Source: Tragulus kanchil (taxonomy: Eukaryota; Chordata; Mammalia; Artiodactyla; Tragulidae). From it: DNA of 64,000 nucleotides. This document shows, piece by piece, positions 11,243-22,740 of the stretch (positions are counted from its first letter, which is position 1; each line of letters starts with the position of its first letter). Location: positions 60,535,394 through 60,599,393 of the forward strand of contig JAIOJX010000006.1 of assembly GCA_022376925.1 (NCBI GenBank), written 5' to 3'. Made by a program: the position numbers and the translations under genes. Below the pieces are notes generated by a model. The model searched no databases and was not told where the DNA came from. It worked only from the letters and a program-made list of their open reading frames with translations.

Positions 11243-11607
11243 TGTGGGGTCCTAAATGAAAGAGGGCCTTTGCAAACATAAGGAAGGAAGAGATGAGGGC
11301 GTGATCTAAGTTGTTGCAAGCATAAGGAAGGAAGAGTTGAGGGCGTGATCTATGCATGATTGCTTGACCTTTAGCTTAATTGGTTTAACTATGGGAAATC
11401 CCTTAGGAAACCCTCTTCACTTGCCTATATAAGCTGTAAGTCTGCACGAATAAAATGGAACTGCTTTGACGGAACCCCTGTCACGCCTGGTTGTCTCGCT
11501 CGCCAAAGGGCTGGGCTGGTGGACAGCAGGCTCACCCCTCTCCGATCTTCCCGTGGCCTGGCTACAGGCAATCCCACCGCCTTTTCTCCTCTGCAGGCTG
11601 GCCCTGC
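11243..11607 (+). repeat. ERV-A 3' LTR
   Basis: The LTR begins TGTGGGGTCCTAAATG, has two of the 45-base repeats, TATATAA at 11426 and AATAAA at 11449, and ends near GGCTGGCCCTGCA. It matches the last unit plus U5 of the 5' LTR with scattered substitutions, so the insertion is not recent. After it, L1-A sequence resumes (ACATTACATAAGACAAACAC). Confidence 0.85.
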
Positions 11608-14600
11608 ACACCACATTACATAAGACAAACACTTATGACTAACTACAGCACAAATTGGAGACTTTAACACTCCTCTCACACCAATGTACAGATCATCAAA
11701 ACAGAAAATTAATAAAGAAATACAAGTTTTAAATGCCACATCTGAAAAGACAGTCCTCATTGATATCTTTAGGACCTTCCATCCAAAAGCAGAAGAATAC
11801 ACTTTCTTCTCATGTGCTCGTGGAACATTTCCCAGGATAGACCACATATTGGGCAACAAATTAAACCTCAGGGAATACAAGAACATTGAAATTATATCAA
11901 TCATCTTCTCTGACCACAGTGCAATGAGACTAGAGATCAACAGCAGGAACAACAACAACAACAAAAACCACTAAGAACACAAGCACAGGGACATTAAATA
12001 ACACATACATAAAAATCAAACTGATTACCAAATAAATCAAAGGAGAAATTTTAAAAATTCCGAGAAGAAAATGACAATGAACACATTACAGTACAAAACC
12101 TATGGGATGCTGCAAAAGTATTTCTAACAAGGAAATTTATATCAATACAATTCTACCTCAAGAAACAAGAAAAATATAAAACAGAAAATCTGTTTCTACA
12201 CTTTAAACAATTGGAGAAAGAAGAACAATAAAAACAAAACAAAAGAAAACACAGTTATCAGAAGGAGAGAAATCATAAAAATCAGAGTAGAAATAAATGA
12301 AAAAGAAATGAAAAAAAAAATTTAAAGAAAAATAAAATGAAAAGCTGGTTCTTTGAAAAGGTAAACAAAATCGACAAACTGCTGGTCAGACTCATCAAGG
12401 AAAAAAAAAAAAAAAGAGAGAAGAACCAGATCAACAAAATCAAAAATGGAAAAAGGAGAGATTGCAACAGACAATGTAGAAATACAAAGAATTATAAGGG
12501 ACTATTATGTGAAACTATATGGCAAGAAACCGGACAACCTGGAAGAAATGCACAGTTTCTTAGAGAAGATTAATCTTCCAAAAATGAACCAGGAAGAAAT
12601 ATAAACTATGAACAACCAATCCCAGCCTCGAAATAGAATTTGTGATCAAAAATCTACACAAAAATAAAAGCCTAGGGCCAGATGACTTATGAGCGAATTC
12701 TACCAAACATTTAAAGAAGAACTAATGCCTGTCTTTCTGAAACTATTTCAAAAAATTGCACAGAAATAAAACTTCTAAACACATTCTGTGAGGCCACCAT
12801 CACCCTGATACCAAAGCCAGGCAAAGGCAACACAAAAAAGAAAATTATAAGCCAATTTCACTGATACATTTAGACGCCAAAATCCTAGCAAACAGAATTT
12901 AATAACATATCAAAACACTCATACATCATGATTAAGTTGGGTTTATCCCAGGCATGCAAGGATTCTTCAATATCCACAAGTCAATCAATGGGACACACTA
13001 TATCAGCAAATGGAAAGACAAAAATAATACGATAATTTCAATAGAGGCAGAAAAAAACCTTTGACAAAATACAACACACATTTACGATTAAAAAAAAAAT
13101 CTCTTCCAAATATGGGCATAGAAGGATTCTATAACAACAGAGTGAAAGCCATATATAAGAAGCCCACAGTGAACATTATTCTCAATGGTGAAAAAATGAA
13201 AGCATTCCCTCTAAGATCAGGACAAGACAACGGTGTCCAATTTAAACACTATTATTCTACATAATCCTGGAAGTTCTAGCAACAGCAATTTGAGAAGAAA
13301 AACAAATAAAAGGAATCCAGATTGGAAAAGAAGTAAAACTCTCTCCATTCGCAGATCACATAATATCATACATAGAAAATCTCAAAGACACTATTAGAAA
13401 AGTACTAGAGTTAATCAACAAACTCAACAGAGTCGCAGGATACAAAATGAATACAAAGAAATCACTCGCATTCTTATAAACAAACAATGAAATATCATAA
13501 AATGAAATCAAAGATGCTATCCCCTTTACGATTGTAACCAAAAGAATAAAATAACTAGGAATAAAGCTACCCAAAGAAGCAAAAGGACTGTACACAGAAA
13601 ATTACAAGACACTCATGAAAGAAATTAAAGAAGATTTAAACAGATGGAGAGATGGTCCATGTTCCTGGGTCAAAAGAATAAATACTGTGAAAATGACCGT
13701 ACTACTAAATATCATCTATAGATTCAGTACGATCCCTATCTAACCTTCAATGACATTCTTCACAGAACTAGACCAAAGAATAACACAGTTCATATGGAAA
13801 CACAAAAGACCCCGAATAGCCAAAGCAATCCTGAGTAAGAAGAATGGAGCTGGAGGGATCAGCCTCCCTCACTTCAGACTAAACTAGAAAGCAACTGTCA
13901 TCAAGACAGTATGGTACTGGCACAAAAACAGAAATATAGACCAATGGAACAAGCTAGCAAGTCCAAAGATAAACCCGTACACCTATGGGTACCTTATTTT
14001 TGACAAAGGAGGCAAAAATATAAAATGGGACAAACACAGCATCTTCAACAAATGGTGCTGGAAAAATTGGACAGCTATATGGAAAAAAAGGAAGTTGGGA
14101 CATTCACTGACACCATACACAAAGAAAAACTCAAAATGGATTCAAGACCTAAATGTAAGACCAGCAACCATCAAACTCTTAGAGGAGAATATAGGCAAAA
14201 CCCTCAAGGACATAAATCAAAGCAAAACCTTCCATGGCCTGCCTACTAGAATAGCAGAATTAAAAATAACAATTAACATTTTGTAGCTAATTAAACTTAA
14301 AAGCTTTTGTATAGCAAAAGAAATTACAAAAAAAAAAAAAAGCTGAACAGACAGTCCTCGGAATGGGAGAAAATGATAGCACGTGAAATAACACACACAG
14401 AATTAATCTCCCAAATCTACAAGCAACTCAGAGAACTCAACATTGGAAAAATGAACAACCCATGGGGGAAAAATGGGAAACGTACCTAAACAGACATCTC
14501 TCCAAAGAGGACATACAGATGGCCAAAAAGCACATGAAATGATGCTCAACCTTGCTTATTATTACAGAAATTCAGATTAAAAGAGATATCACCTCAAAGA

Positions 14601-16130
14601 TGCTATCCCCTTTACGATTGTAACCAAAAGAATAAAATAACTAGGAATAAAGCTACCCAAAGAAGCAAAAGGACTGTACACAGAAAATTACAAGACACTC
14701 ATGAAAGAAATTAAAGAAGATTTAAACAGATGGAGAGATGGTCCATGTTCCTGGGTCAAAAGAATAAATACTGTGAAAATGACCGTACTACTAAATATCA
14801 TCTATAGATTCAGTACGATCCCTATCTAACCTTCAATGACATTCTTCACAGAACTAGACCAAAGAATAACACAGTTCATATGGAAACACAAAAGACCCCG
14901 AATAGCCAAAGCAATCCTGAGTAAGAAGAATGGAGCTGGAGGGATCAGCCTCCCTCACTTCAGACTAAACTAGAAAGCAACTGTCATCAAGACAGTATGG
15001 TACTGGCACAAAAACAGAAATATAGACCAATGGAACAAGCTAGCAAGTCCAAAGATAAACCCGTACACCTATGGGTACCTTATTTTTGACAAAGGAGGCA
15101 AAAATATAAAATGGGACAAACACAGCATCTTCAACAAATGGTGCTGGAAAAATTGGACAGCTATATGGAAAAAAAGGAAGTTGGGACATTCACTGACACC
15201 ATACACAAAGAAAAACTCAAAATGGATTCAAGACCTAAATGTAAGACCAGCAACCATCAAACTCTTAGAGGAGAATATAGGCAAAACCCTCAAGGACATA
15301 AATCAAAGCAAAACCTTCCATGGCCTGCCTACTAGAATAGCAGAATTAAAAATAACAATTAACATTTTGTAGCTAATTAAACTTAAAAGCTTTTGTATAG
15401 CAAAAGAAATTACAAAAAAAAAAAAAAGCTGAACAGACAGTCCTCGGAATGGGAGAAAATGATAGCACGTGAAATAACACACACAGAATTAATCTCCCAA
15501 ATCTACAAGCAACTCAGAGAACTCAACATTGGAAAAATGAACAACCCATGGGGGAAAAATGGGAAACGTACCTAAACAGACATCTCTCCAAAGAGGACAT
15601 ACAGATGGCCAAAAAGCACATGAAATGATGCTCAACCTTGCTTATTATTACAGAAATTCAGATCAAAACTACAATGAGATATCACCTCACACCCATCAGA
15701 ATGGCCATCATCAACAAACCTACAGACAATAAATGCTGGAGAGGGTGTGGATTAAAGGGAACACTCTTGCATTGTCAGTGAGAATATAAATTGATACAGT
15801 CACTATGGAAGACAGTATGGAGATTCCTCACAAAATTAAAAATAGAAGCACCATACAACCCAGCAATCCCACTATTATGCTTATACCCTGATGAAATAAA
15901 AAATTGGAAGAGGCACCTGTACCTCAGTGTTGATTACAGCTTGCTGTAAAGCAGGTAGAACATGAAAGCAACCTAGATGTCCACTGATGAATGAATGGAT
16001 ATAAAACCTGGTACATGTATTCAATGGAATACTGCTCAGTTATAAAGAGAAATGCAGAAGAATTAGTCCTAATGGAGTGGTCGGATCTACAACCTATCAT
16101 AAAAAGTAAGTAAGTCAAAAAGTGAAAGAC
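11608..16130 (+). pseudogene. L1-A ORF2 remainder: endonuclease end, reverse transcriptase, C-terminal domain
   Basis: The frame continues the L1 endonuclease (open 11684-11974, with RIDHILGNK and IFSDHSAMRLEI, including the catalytic SDH), then a reverse transcriptase with many stops. The RT active-site box, FADD in working L1s, reads FADH here (13348-13359), so the second catalytic Asp is lost. Later landmarks are [13 protein letters not shown] (about 13795), the [18 protein letters not shown] segment (about 13940) and the C-terminal WTAIWKK region. D4 repeats 13505-14590. The final part near 16020-16130 matches the ORF2 end (EYCSVIKR-like). Inactive. Confidence 0.88.
13505..15665. repeat. 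Tandem duplication D4 (offset about 1086)
   Basis: Copy 1 is 13505-14590 and copy 2 is 14591-15665, both in L1-A ORF2. The copies are almost base-identical and share every stop. The junction (ATATCACCTCA|AAGATGC) lies in mid-ORF. Confidence 0.95.
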
Positions 16131-16470
16131 AAGTACTGTATACTAACACATATATATAGAATCTAGTAGGATGGAAATAATAACACAATATATCCATGGA
16201 AAAACAGACATGGAGAATAGACATATGGACATTGTGTGGAATGAACAGTGGGTGGCAGGCTTAAAGGAAGTAGCATGAATACCTATACTATCATATGTGA
16301 AAAAACAGCTATTGGCATTGTGCTGTGAGAAAAGGGGATTCCGCAGGGGCGCTGTTTGACGGCCTTGGAAGATTGGGATCGGGGGGATATATAGATGACT
16401 AATCTGGGATCATACATATATGTAAGCAACAAAACTCTGTAAAAGTAAAATAAAAATTAAGAAAAAATGA
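16131..16470 (+). other. L1-A 3' UTR
   Basis: The 3' UTR ends with GACTAATCTGGGATCATACAT then GTAAGCAACAAAACTCTG and an A-rich tail. The same ending occurs at 44376-44617, so both derive from one L1 subfamily. Another 3' UTR type, ending in CTATACATCAATTAAAAA, is seen at 43510-43780. Confidence 0.75.
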
Positions 16471-17113
16471 ATCAGGAAAAAGATTGACAGAATTTTGCAA
16501 AGAGAGCACACTGGTCCTAGCAAACACCATATTTCAAAAACACAGGAAATGACTCTTACATATGTGCAACCATGTGGTTAATAACAAAATAAGAGTGATT
16601 ATATTCATTCTTGGGGAGGATAGGGAAGTTCTACACAGTCAGCAAAAACAAGACCAGGATCTGACTGAGGCTTTGATCATGAACTCCTTATTGCAATTTT
16701 CAGACTTAAATTGAAGGAGGTAAGGAAAACCACTAAGCCATTCAGGTATGACCTAAATAAAATCCCTTATCATTATATAGTGGAAGTTAAACAGAGGTTG
16801 AAGAGATTAGATCTGATAGAGCGACTGCCTAAAAAACTAAGGACAGAGATTTGTAACAGGGTACAGAAGGCAGTGATCAAAAATATCCCCAAGAAAGAAA
16901 AAGTAAAAAGGCAAAATAACTGTCTGAGGAGGCCTTATAAATATCTGAGAGAAGAAGAGATGTAAAACACAAAAGGGAAGGGGAAAGATATATCTATCTG
17001 AATACCAATGCATCAGAGAACAGTATAGAGAGATAAAAAAAAAAAAAAGAAAACAAAACAAAACAAAAAAACCTTCTTAAGTCAGCAAAGAAAAGTAAAA
17101 GAAAACAATAGAA

Positions 17114-17447
17114 GGGCTTCCCCTGGTGGTCCAGTGGATAAGGACACCGCCTTGCAGTGCAAGGGGCGCCGGTTGGATCCCTGGCGTGGGAAGATCCCAC
17201 GTGCGGCGGAGCTGCTGGACCAATGTGTCCAATTACTGAGCCAGAGCTCTGAAGCGCATGCGCCCAGGGCCGGTGCTCTGCGACAACAGACGCCACCGCG
17301 ATGGGAGGCCCGCAGGAGCCAAAGAACACAGACGGATGAGAAATAGAGAAATAGAAAACCAATAGAAGTGGCCCGCCTGCTCTCCTCCCTCCCCAACCCA
17401 ACCCCCACCCAAAATAAATAAATAAATAAATCTTAAAAAAAAAAAAA
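17114..17447 (+). mobile_element. Young tRNA-derived SINE, GC-rich type (copy in D5 copy 1)
   Basis: The head GGGCTTCCCCTGGTGGTCCAG carries a tRNA A-box-like motif (TGGTCCAGTGG) and a B-box-like GGTTGGATCCC. The body is GC-rich (CATGCGCCCAGGGCCGG), with an (AAAT)n tail and poly(A). A perfect 13-base TSD, GAAAACAATAGAA, flanks it (17101-17113 and 17448-17460). The tRNA-Glu head is shared with CHR-2 and Bov-tA; the body differs from the cow forms I know. Confidence 0.9.
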
Positions 17448-18280
17448 GAAAACAATAGAAAAGGAAATACCAGAGACCTCTTGAAGAAAATTAGAGCTAT
17501 CAATAAAACATTTCATGCAAAAGATAGGCACATATTGGTCTAAGAGAAGCAGAAGATATTAAGAACAAGCCAAAACAATACACAGAACTAGGCACAAAGA
17601 TCCTAATAACATGAGTGACCACAATTGTGTGATCACACACCTGGAGCCAGACATGCAAAATCAGGTGTGCCCTGGGAATTATTACTGCAAACAAGTCTAG
17701 TGTACATGATGGAATTTCAAATTCTAAAGATGATGCTGTTAAAATGCTACACTCAGTATACTAGCAAATATGTAAAACTCAGCAGTGACTTAAGGACTGG
17801 AAAAGGTCCGTTTTCATTCCGAATAGAGACCCCTTGCCTTGATCATGAACTCCTTATTGCAATTTTCAGACTTAAATTGAAGGAGGTAAGGAAAACCACT
17901 AAGCCATTCAGGTATGACCTAAATAAAATCCCTTATCATTATATAGTGGAAGTTAAACAGAGGTTGAAGAGATTAGATCTGATAGAGCGACTGCCTAAAA
18001 AACTAAGGACAGAGATTTGTAACAGGGTACAGAAGGCAGTGATCAAAAATATCCCCAAGAAAGAAAAAGTAAAAAGGCAAAATAACTGTCTGAGGAGGCC
18101 TTATAAATATCTGAGAGAAGAAGAGATGTAAAACACAAAAGGGAAGGGGAAAGATATATCTATCTGAATACCAATGCATCAGAGAACAGTATAGAGAGAT
18201 AAAAAAAAAAAAAAAGAAAACAAAACAAAACAAAAAAACCTTCTTAAGTCAGCAAAGAAAAGTAAAAGAAAACAATAGAA

Positions 18281-18614
18281 GGGCTTCCCCTGGTGGTCCA
18301 GTGGATAAGGACACCGCCTTGCAGTGCAAGGGGCGCCGGTTGGATCCCTGGCGTGGGAAGATCCCACGTGCGGCGGAGCTGCTGGACCAATGTGTCCAAT
18401 TACTGAGCCAGAGCTCTGAAGCGCATGCGCCCAGGGCCGGTGCTCTGCGACAACAGACGCCACCGCGATGGGAGGCCCGCAGGAGCCAAAGAACACAGAC
18501 GGATGAGAAATAGAGAAATAGAAAACCAATAGAAGTGGCCCGCCTGCTCTCCTCCCTCCCCAACCCAACCCCCACCCAAAATAAATAAATAAATAAATCT
18601 TAAAAAAAAAAAAA
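18281..18614 (+). mobile_element. Same young SINE repeated in D5 copy 2
   Basis: Identical insertion and TSD to the copy at 17114-17447; the D5 duplication accounts for it. A third fragment of its tail is at 19672-19704, at the start of D6 copy 2. Confidence 0.9.
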
Positions 18615-20735
18615 GAAAACAATAGAAAAGGAAATACCAGAGACCTCTTGAAGAAAATTAGAGCTATCAATAAAACATTTCATGCAAAAGATAGGCACAT
18701 ATTGGTCTAAGAGAAGCAGAAGATATTAAGAACAAGCCAAAACAATACACAGAACTAGGCACAAAAGATCCTAATAACATGAGTGACCACAATTGTGTGA
18801 TCACACACCTGGAGCCAGACATGCAAAATCAGGTGTGCCCTGGGAATTATTACTGCAAACAAGTCTAGTGTACATGATGGAATTTCAAATTCTAAAGATG
18901 ATGCTGTTAAAATGCTACACTCAGTATACTAGCAAATATGTAAAACTCAGCAGTGACTTAAGGACTGGAAAAGGTCCGTTTTCATTCCAATATCAAAGAA
19001 GGGCAATACCAAAGAATATTCAAACTACTACACACTTGTACTCATTTTGAATGCTAGCAAAGTAAGGCTCAAAATTCTCCAAGCTAAACTTCAATAGTAT
19101 GTGAACTGAGAACTTCCAGATGCACAAGCGAGATTTAGAAAAGTCAGAGGAACCAGAGATTAAACTGCCAATATCTTTTGATCATAGAAAGAGCAAAGGA
19201 ATCTCAGGAAAAACAAAAAAACAATGCACCTTCTGCTTCATTGGCTACACTAAAGCCTTTGACTATGTGGATCACAGCAAACTGTAGAAAACTCTGAAAA
19301 AGATGGGAATACTAGACCACCTTACCTGCCTCCTGTGAAACCTACATGCAGAACAAGAAACAACAATTAGAACCATACATAGAGCAATGGACTATTTCCA
19401 AATTGGGAAAGTTTTTCAAAACAGTATATTGTCACCTGCTTATTTAACTTACATGCATAGTACATCATGGGAAATGCTGGACTATATGAAACACAGCTGG
19501 AATCAAGATTACTGAGAGAAATATAAATAACCTTAGGTATGTAGATGACACCACCCCTTATGGCAGAAAGTGAACAGGGCGTAAAGAGTTTTTGATGAAG
19601 GTGAAAGAGGAGAGTGAAAAAGCTGGCCTAAAGTTCAACATTCAAAGAGTTTTTGATGAAGGTACTGAGAATAAATAAATAAATAAATCTTAAAAAAAAA
19701 AAAAGAAAACAATAGAAAAGGAAATACCAGAGACCTCTTGAAGAAAATTAGAGCTATCAATAAAACATTTCATGCAAAAGATAGGCACATATTGGTCTAA
19801 GAGAAGCAGAAGATATTAAGAACAAGCCAAAACAATACACAGAACTAGGCACAAAAGATCCTAATAACATGAGTGACCACAATTGTGTGATCACACACCT
19901 GGAGCCAGACATGCAAAATCAGGTGTGCCCTGGGAATTATTACTGCAAACAAGTCTAGTGTACATGATGGAATTTCAAATTCTAAAGATGATGCTGTTAA
20001 AATGCTACACTCAGTATACTAGCAAATATGTAAAACTCAGCAGTGACTTAAGGACTGGAAAAGGTCCGTTTTCATTCCAATATCAAAGAAGGGCAATACC
20101 AAAGAATATTCAAACTACTACACACTTGTACTCATTTTGAATGCTAGCAAAGTAAGGCTCAAAATTCTCCAAGCTAAACTTCAATAGTATGTGAACTGAG
20201 AACTTCCAGATGCACAAGCGAGATTTAGAAAAGTCAGAGGAACCAGAGATTAAACTGCCAATATCTTTTGATCATAGAAAGAGCAAAGGAATCTCAGGAA
20301 AAACAAAAAAACAATGCACCTTCTGCTTCATTGGCTACACTAAAGCCTTTGACTATGTGGATCACAGCAAACTGTAGAAAACTCTGAAAAAGATGGGAAT
20401 ACTAGACCACCTTACCTGCCTCCTGTGAAACCTACATGCAGAACAAGAAACAACAATTAGAACCATACATAGAGCAATGGACTATTTCCAAATTGGGAAA
20501 GTTTTTCAAAACAGTATATTGTCACCTGCTTATTTAACTTACATGCATAGTACATCATGGGAAATGCTGGACTATATGAAACACAGCTGGAATCAAGATT
20601 ACTGAGAGAAATATAAATAACCTTAGGTATGTAGATGACACCACCCCTTATGGCAGAAAGTGAACAGGGCGTAAAGAGTTTTTGATGAAGGTGAAAGAGG
20701 AGAGTGAAAAAGCTGGCCTAAAGTTCAACATTCAA
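18582..20735. repeat. Tandem duplication D6 (offset about 1090)
   Basis: Copy 1 is 18582-19645 and copy 2 is 19672-20735. Between them is filler AGAGTTTTTGATGAAGGTACTGAG, which resembles sequence 60 bases upstream (19589), as a mis-joined read end would. Confidence 0.94.
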
Positions 20736-21400
20736 AAAATGAAGATCATGGTATCTGGTCCCATCACTTCATGCTAAATAGATGGGCAAACAATAGAAAC
20801 AGTGACAGACTTTATTTCCTTGGGCTCCAAAATCCCTGCAGATTGTGACTGAAGCCATGAAACTAAAAGATGATTTGTCCTTGGAAGAAAAGTTATGACA
20901 AGTTTCAATAGCATATTAAAAGCAAAGACATCACTATGCTGACAAAATTGTAAATAGGTAAAACTATGGTTTTCCAGTAGTCATGTTGGGATGAGAAAGT
21001 TGGACCATAAAGAAGGGTGAACGTGAAAGAAGTGATGCTTTTGAAATGTGGTGTTAGAGAAAACTCTTGAGAGTCCTTCAGACTGTAGGGAAATCTCTGC
21101 AGTCAATTCTAAAGAAAAACAACCCTGAATATCCATTGGAAGGAGTGAAGCTGAAGCTCAACTACAATACTTTTGCCACCTGATGCAAAAAGACAGCTCA
21201 TTGGTAAAGATTCTAATGCTGGGGAAAATAGAAGGCAGAAGGATAAGGAAACGAAAGAAGATGAGATGGTTGAATGGCATCCCTGAGTCAATGTACATAA
21301 GTTTGAGAAAACTTTGGGAGATGATGAAGACAGGGAAGCCTGGCGTGCTGCAGTTCATGGGATTGCAAAGCATTGGAATTGAGTGATTGACTGACCTGAA

Positions 21401-21864
21401 CAGAACTTGCTTTCAAAGCGTTGTTCAATAATGCCAGGAATATTTAGACTTTGTCCTGTCAGAAACCCAACAAGGTATCTGAAATGATTTTTTTTTTTTT
21501 TTTGAAGATAGCTCTGTGGTCAGAAACTGGCCAAGTTATAAGCTGATGTTCAGAGCTGTTAGAAATGTGAATTTTAGTCCCCGTAAATTAAAATGAAATG
21601 ATGTAGAAAAGAAAAAATAATATTCTGAAGCTTCTGTGACAGAATTTACTAAACAGTTCAAAGACACAAATGTTGACATATAAACATATTTTAAAAAATT
21701 TTTATCTTGAAGGCCTCTTAAATATGAAAAAAGTAAATTGAAGGTATATTTGGTTAGGTGGAGGAAAGTCTTGAAACTGTTGACTGAAGAATAAGAAAGT
21801 CTATTTTTGTCTTAGAAATCTAATCAGAAATTATGCCAGCAAGATAGTTTGAATGCAACAGGTC
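21401..21864. other. Unassigned sequence between BovB-A and an antisense L1 3' end
   Basis: AT-rich, with a T-run at 21488-21504. I recognise no gene or element in it. Confidence 0.5.
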
Positions 21865-21942
21865 TTTTTTTTTTTAATTTGAAATTGAAGTATAGTTGAA
21901 TTAAAATGCTATGTTAATTACTGCTATGCAGCAAAGTGACTC

Positions 21943-21986
21943 ACATATATATATGTATATATACATATATATGCTCACACACACAC

Positions 21987-22026
<40 letters not shown>
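21943..22026. repeat. (AT)n/(CA)n microsatellite
   Basis: ATATAT-rich stretch with a short CACACACA block at 21977 and about 24 AT units after it. It sits inside the antisense L1 fragment. Confidence 0.9.
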
Positions 22027-22030
<4 letters not shown>

Positions 22031-22130
22031 TGCTTTCTTATATTTTTCCATTATGGTTTATCACAGTATATGACTTTGGTTCTGTATGCTATACAATAAG
22101 AACTTATTTTTTTGTCCATTCTATATATGC

Positions 22131-22335
22131 CAGGCTTCCCTGGTGGCTTAGATAGTAAAGAATTGGCCTGCACTGTGGGAGACCTGGATTTGATCTCTGT
22201 GTTGGGAAGATCCCCCTGGAGAAGGGAACACCTTACCCACTCCAGTATTCTTGCCTAGAGAATTCCATGGACAGAGAAGTCTGGCAGACTATAGTCAATG
22301 GGTGGCAAAGACATGACTAAATGACTTTCACTTCA
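22131..22335 (+). mobile_element. Bov-tA SINE, degenerate
   Basis: AGGCTTCCCTGGTGGCTTAG, then GATCCCCCTGGAGAAGGGAAC and GAATTCCATGGACAGAGAAG, is the classic Bov-tA order. Likely TSD ATATGC at both sides (before 22131 and near 22340). It interrupts the antisense L1. Confidence 0.85.
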
Positions 22336-22440
22336 CTTCATATGCACCAGTTTGCATCTTCTAACCCCAAACTCCCAATCCAGTCATCTCCCTTGTAAGT
22401 CAAATATGCAATTATAAATATGTAGAAATTCACCCAAACA

Positions 22441-22740
22441 TTTTTTTGAGTTCACAATCTTTAAGATAATCTTTGGTAAACAAAAGTTCGTTTAAATATG
22501 TTGGGCATGCCATTATTAGCATTAAATATAAAACTTTTATTCTGTCTAGAGTTTTTTGAAATCAAATAATTTCATACTGTGTCTTACAAACTATATCAAC
22601 AAGAAAGACAGTTTAGGATAATAAACTAATGTCTCATGAAATTTTGTGTGCAATCTGAACATAATTGTTAAGAATAAGGCAATTTAAAATACATAAGATA
22701 AAAATGTATCGGTAAACACTTTTAGAGAATAAAGCATGTC
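22441..22740. other. Unassigned AT-rich sequence
   Basis: No ORF, repeat or RNA gene is recognised. Confidence 0.5.

Larger units (their letters stand above)
6101..11607 (+). mobile_element. ERV-A: betaretrovirus-like (class II) endogenous retrovirus, internally deleted
   Basis: The provirus sits inside L1-A ORF2. In order it has a triplicated 5' LTR (6101 to about 7108), a lysine-tRNA-type primer binding site (7120), a gag leader and start, a capsid-like fragment, a large deletion of gag/protease/reverse transcriptase, an RNase H end plus integrase (9466-10501), an env start, a mostly deleted env, a polypurine tract (11226-11242) and a 3' LTR (11243-11607). The integrase type, the lysine PBS and the overlap of env with the end of pol fit class II (ERVK-like) elements. 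Flanking bases (CACCCC before, CACCAC near the end) may be a decayed 6-base TSD. D3 duplicates the PBS-gag part. All frames are broken. Confidence 0.85.
1..16470 (+). mobile_element. L1-A: near full-length L1 LINE, split by ERV-A
   Basis: A plus-strand L1 retrotransposon runs from a CpG-rich 5' UTR (1 to about 3690) through a broken ORF1 (3691-5755), the start of the ORF2 endonuclease (to 6100), an endogenous retrovirus (6101-11607), the rest of ORF2 (11608 to about 16130) and a 3' UTR ending near 16470. The host frame resumes on the far side of the retrovirus at the expected point of the endonuclease domain, so the ERV inserted into an existing L1. Two further about 1.1 kb tandem duplications in the L1 part (ORF1 and ORF2) and one in the UTR inflate its length. 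Both ORFs carry stops and frameshifts, so the element is dead. The left edge may lie outside the window. Confidence 0.85.
16674..18988. repeat. Tandem duplication D5 (offset about 1166)
   Basis: Copy 1 is 16674-17820 and copy 2 is about 17840-18988. About 19 bases of filler (GAATAGAGACCCCTTGCCT) lie between. Both copies contain the same SINE insertion with the same TSD. Single-base differences occur in A-runs. Confidence 0.94.
16480..21400 (+). mobile_element. BovB-A: RTE-type LINE with decayed reverse transcriptase
   Basis: BovB is an RTE-clade LINE abundant in ruminants, encoding an endonuclease and a reverse transcriptase. The body follows the BovB order: endonuclease end (from 16480), the linker AAACCACTAAGCCATTCAGG (16727), the RT core with GYTKAFDYVDH (about 19245), RT box YVDD (19538-19549), the PITSC segment, and the 3' part with GMPLGAAVH-like positions ending near 21395 (GATTGAGTGATTGACTG). 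Stops, such as TAG after CAAACTG at 19283, make it inactive. A young SINE interrupts it at 17114. D5 and D6 inflate it by about 2.2 kb. Confidence 0.88.
21865..22440 (-). mobile_element. L1 3' UTR fragment, antisense
   Basis: TTTGAAATTGAAGTATAGTTG and, after the SINE, AACCCCAAACTCCCAATCC are the reverse complement of the artiodactyl L1 3' UTR end. An AT/CA microsatellite and a Bov-tA lie within it. Confidence 0.7.

Noticed and set aside
17134..17346. Recurring open frames over SINEs (for example 17134-17346 on plus and 17082-17408 on minus) seen at many places
   Set aside because: They are translations of the GC-rich SINE body, which lacks stops by composition. They follow SINE copies and not genes.
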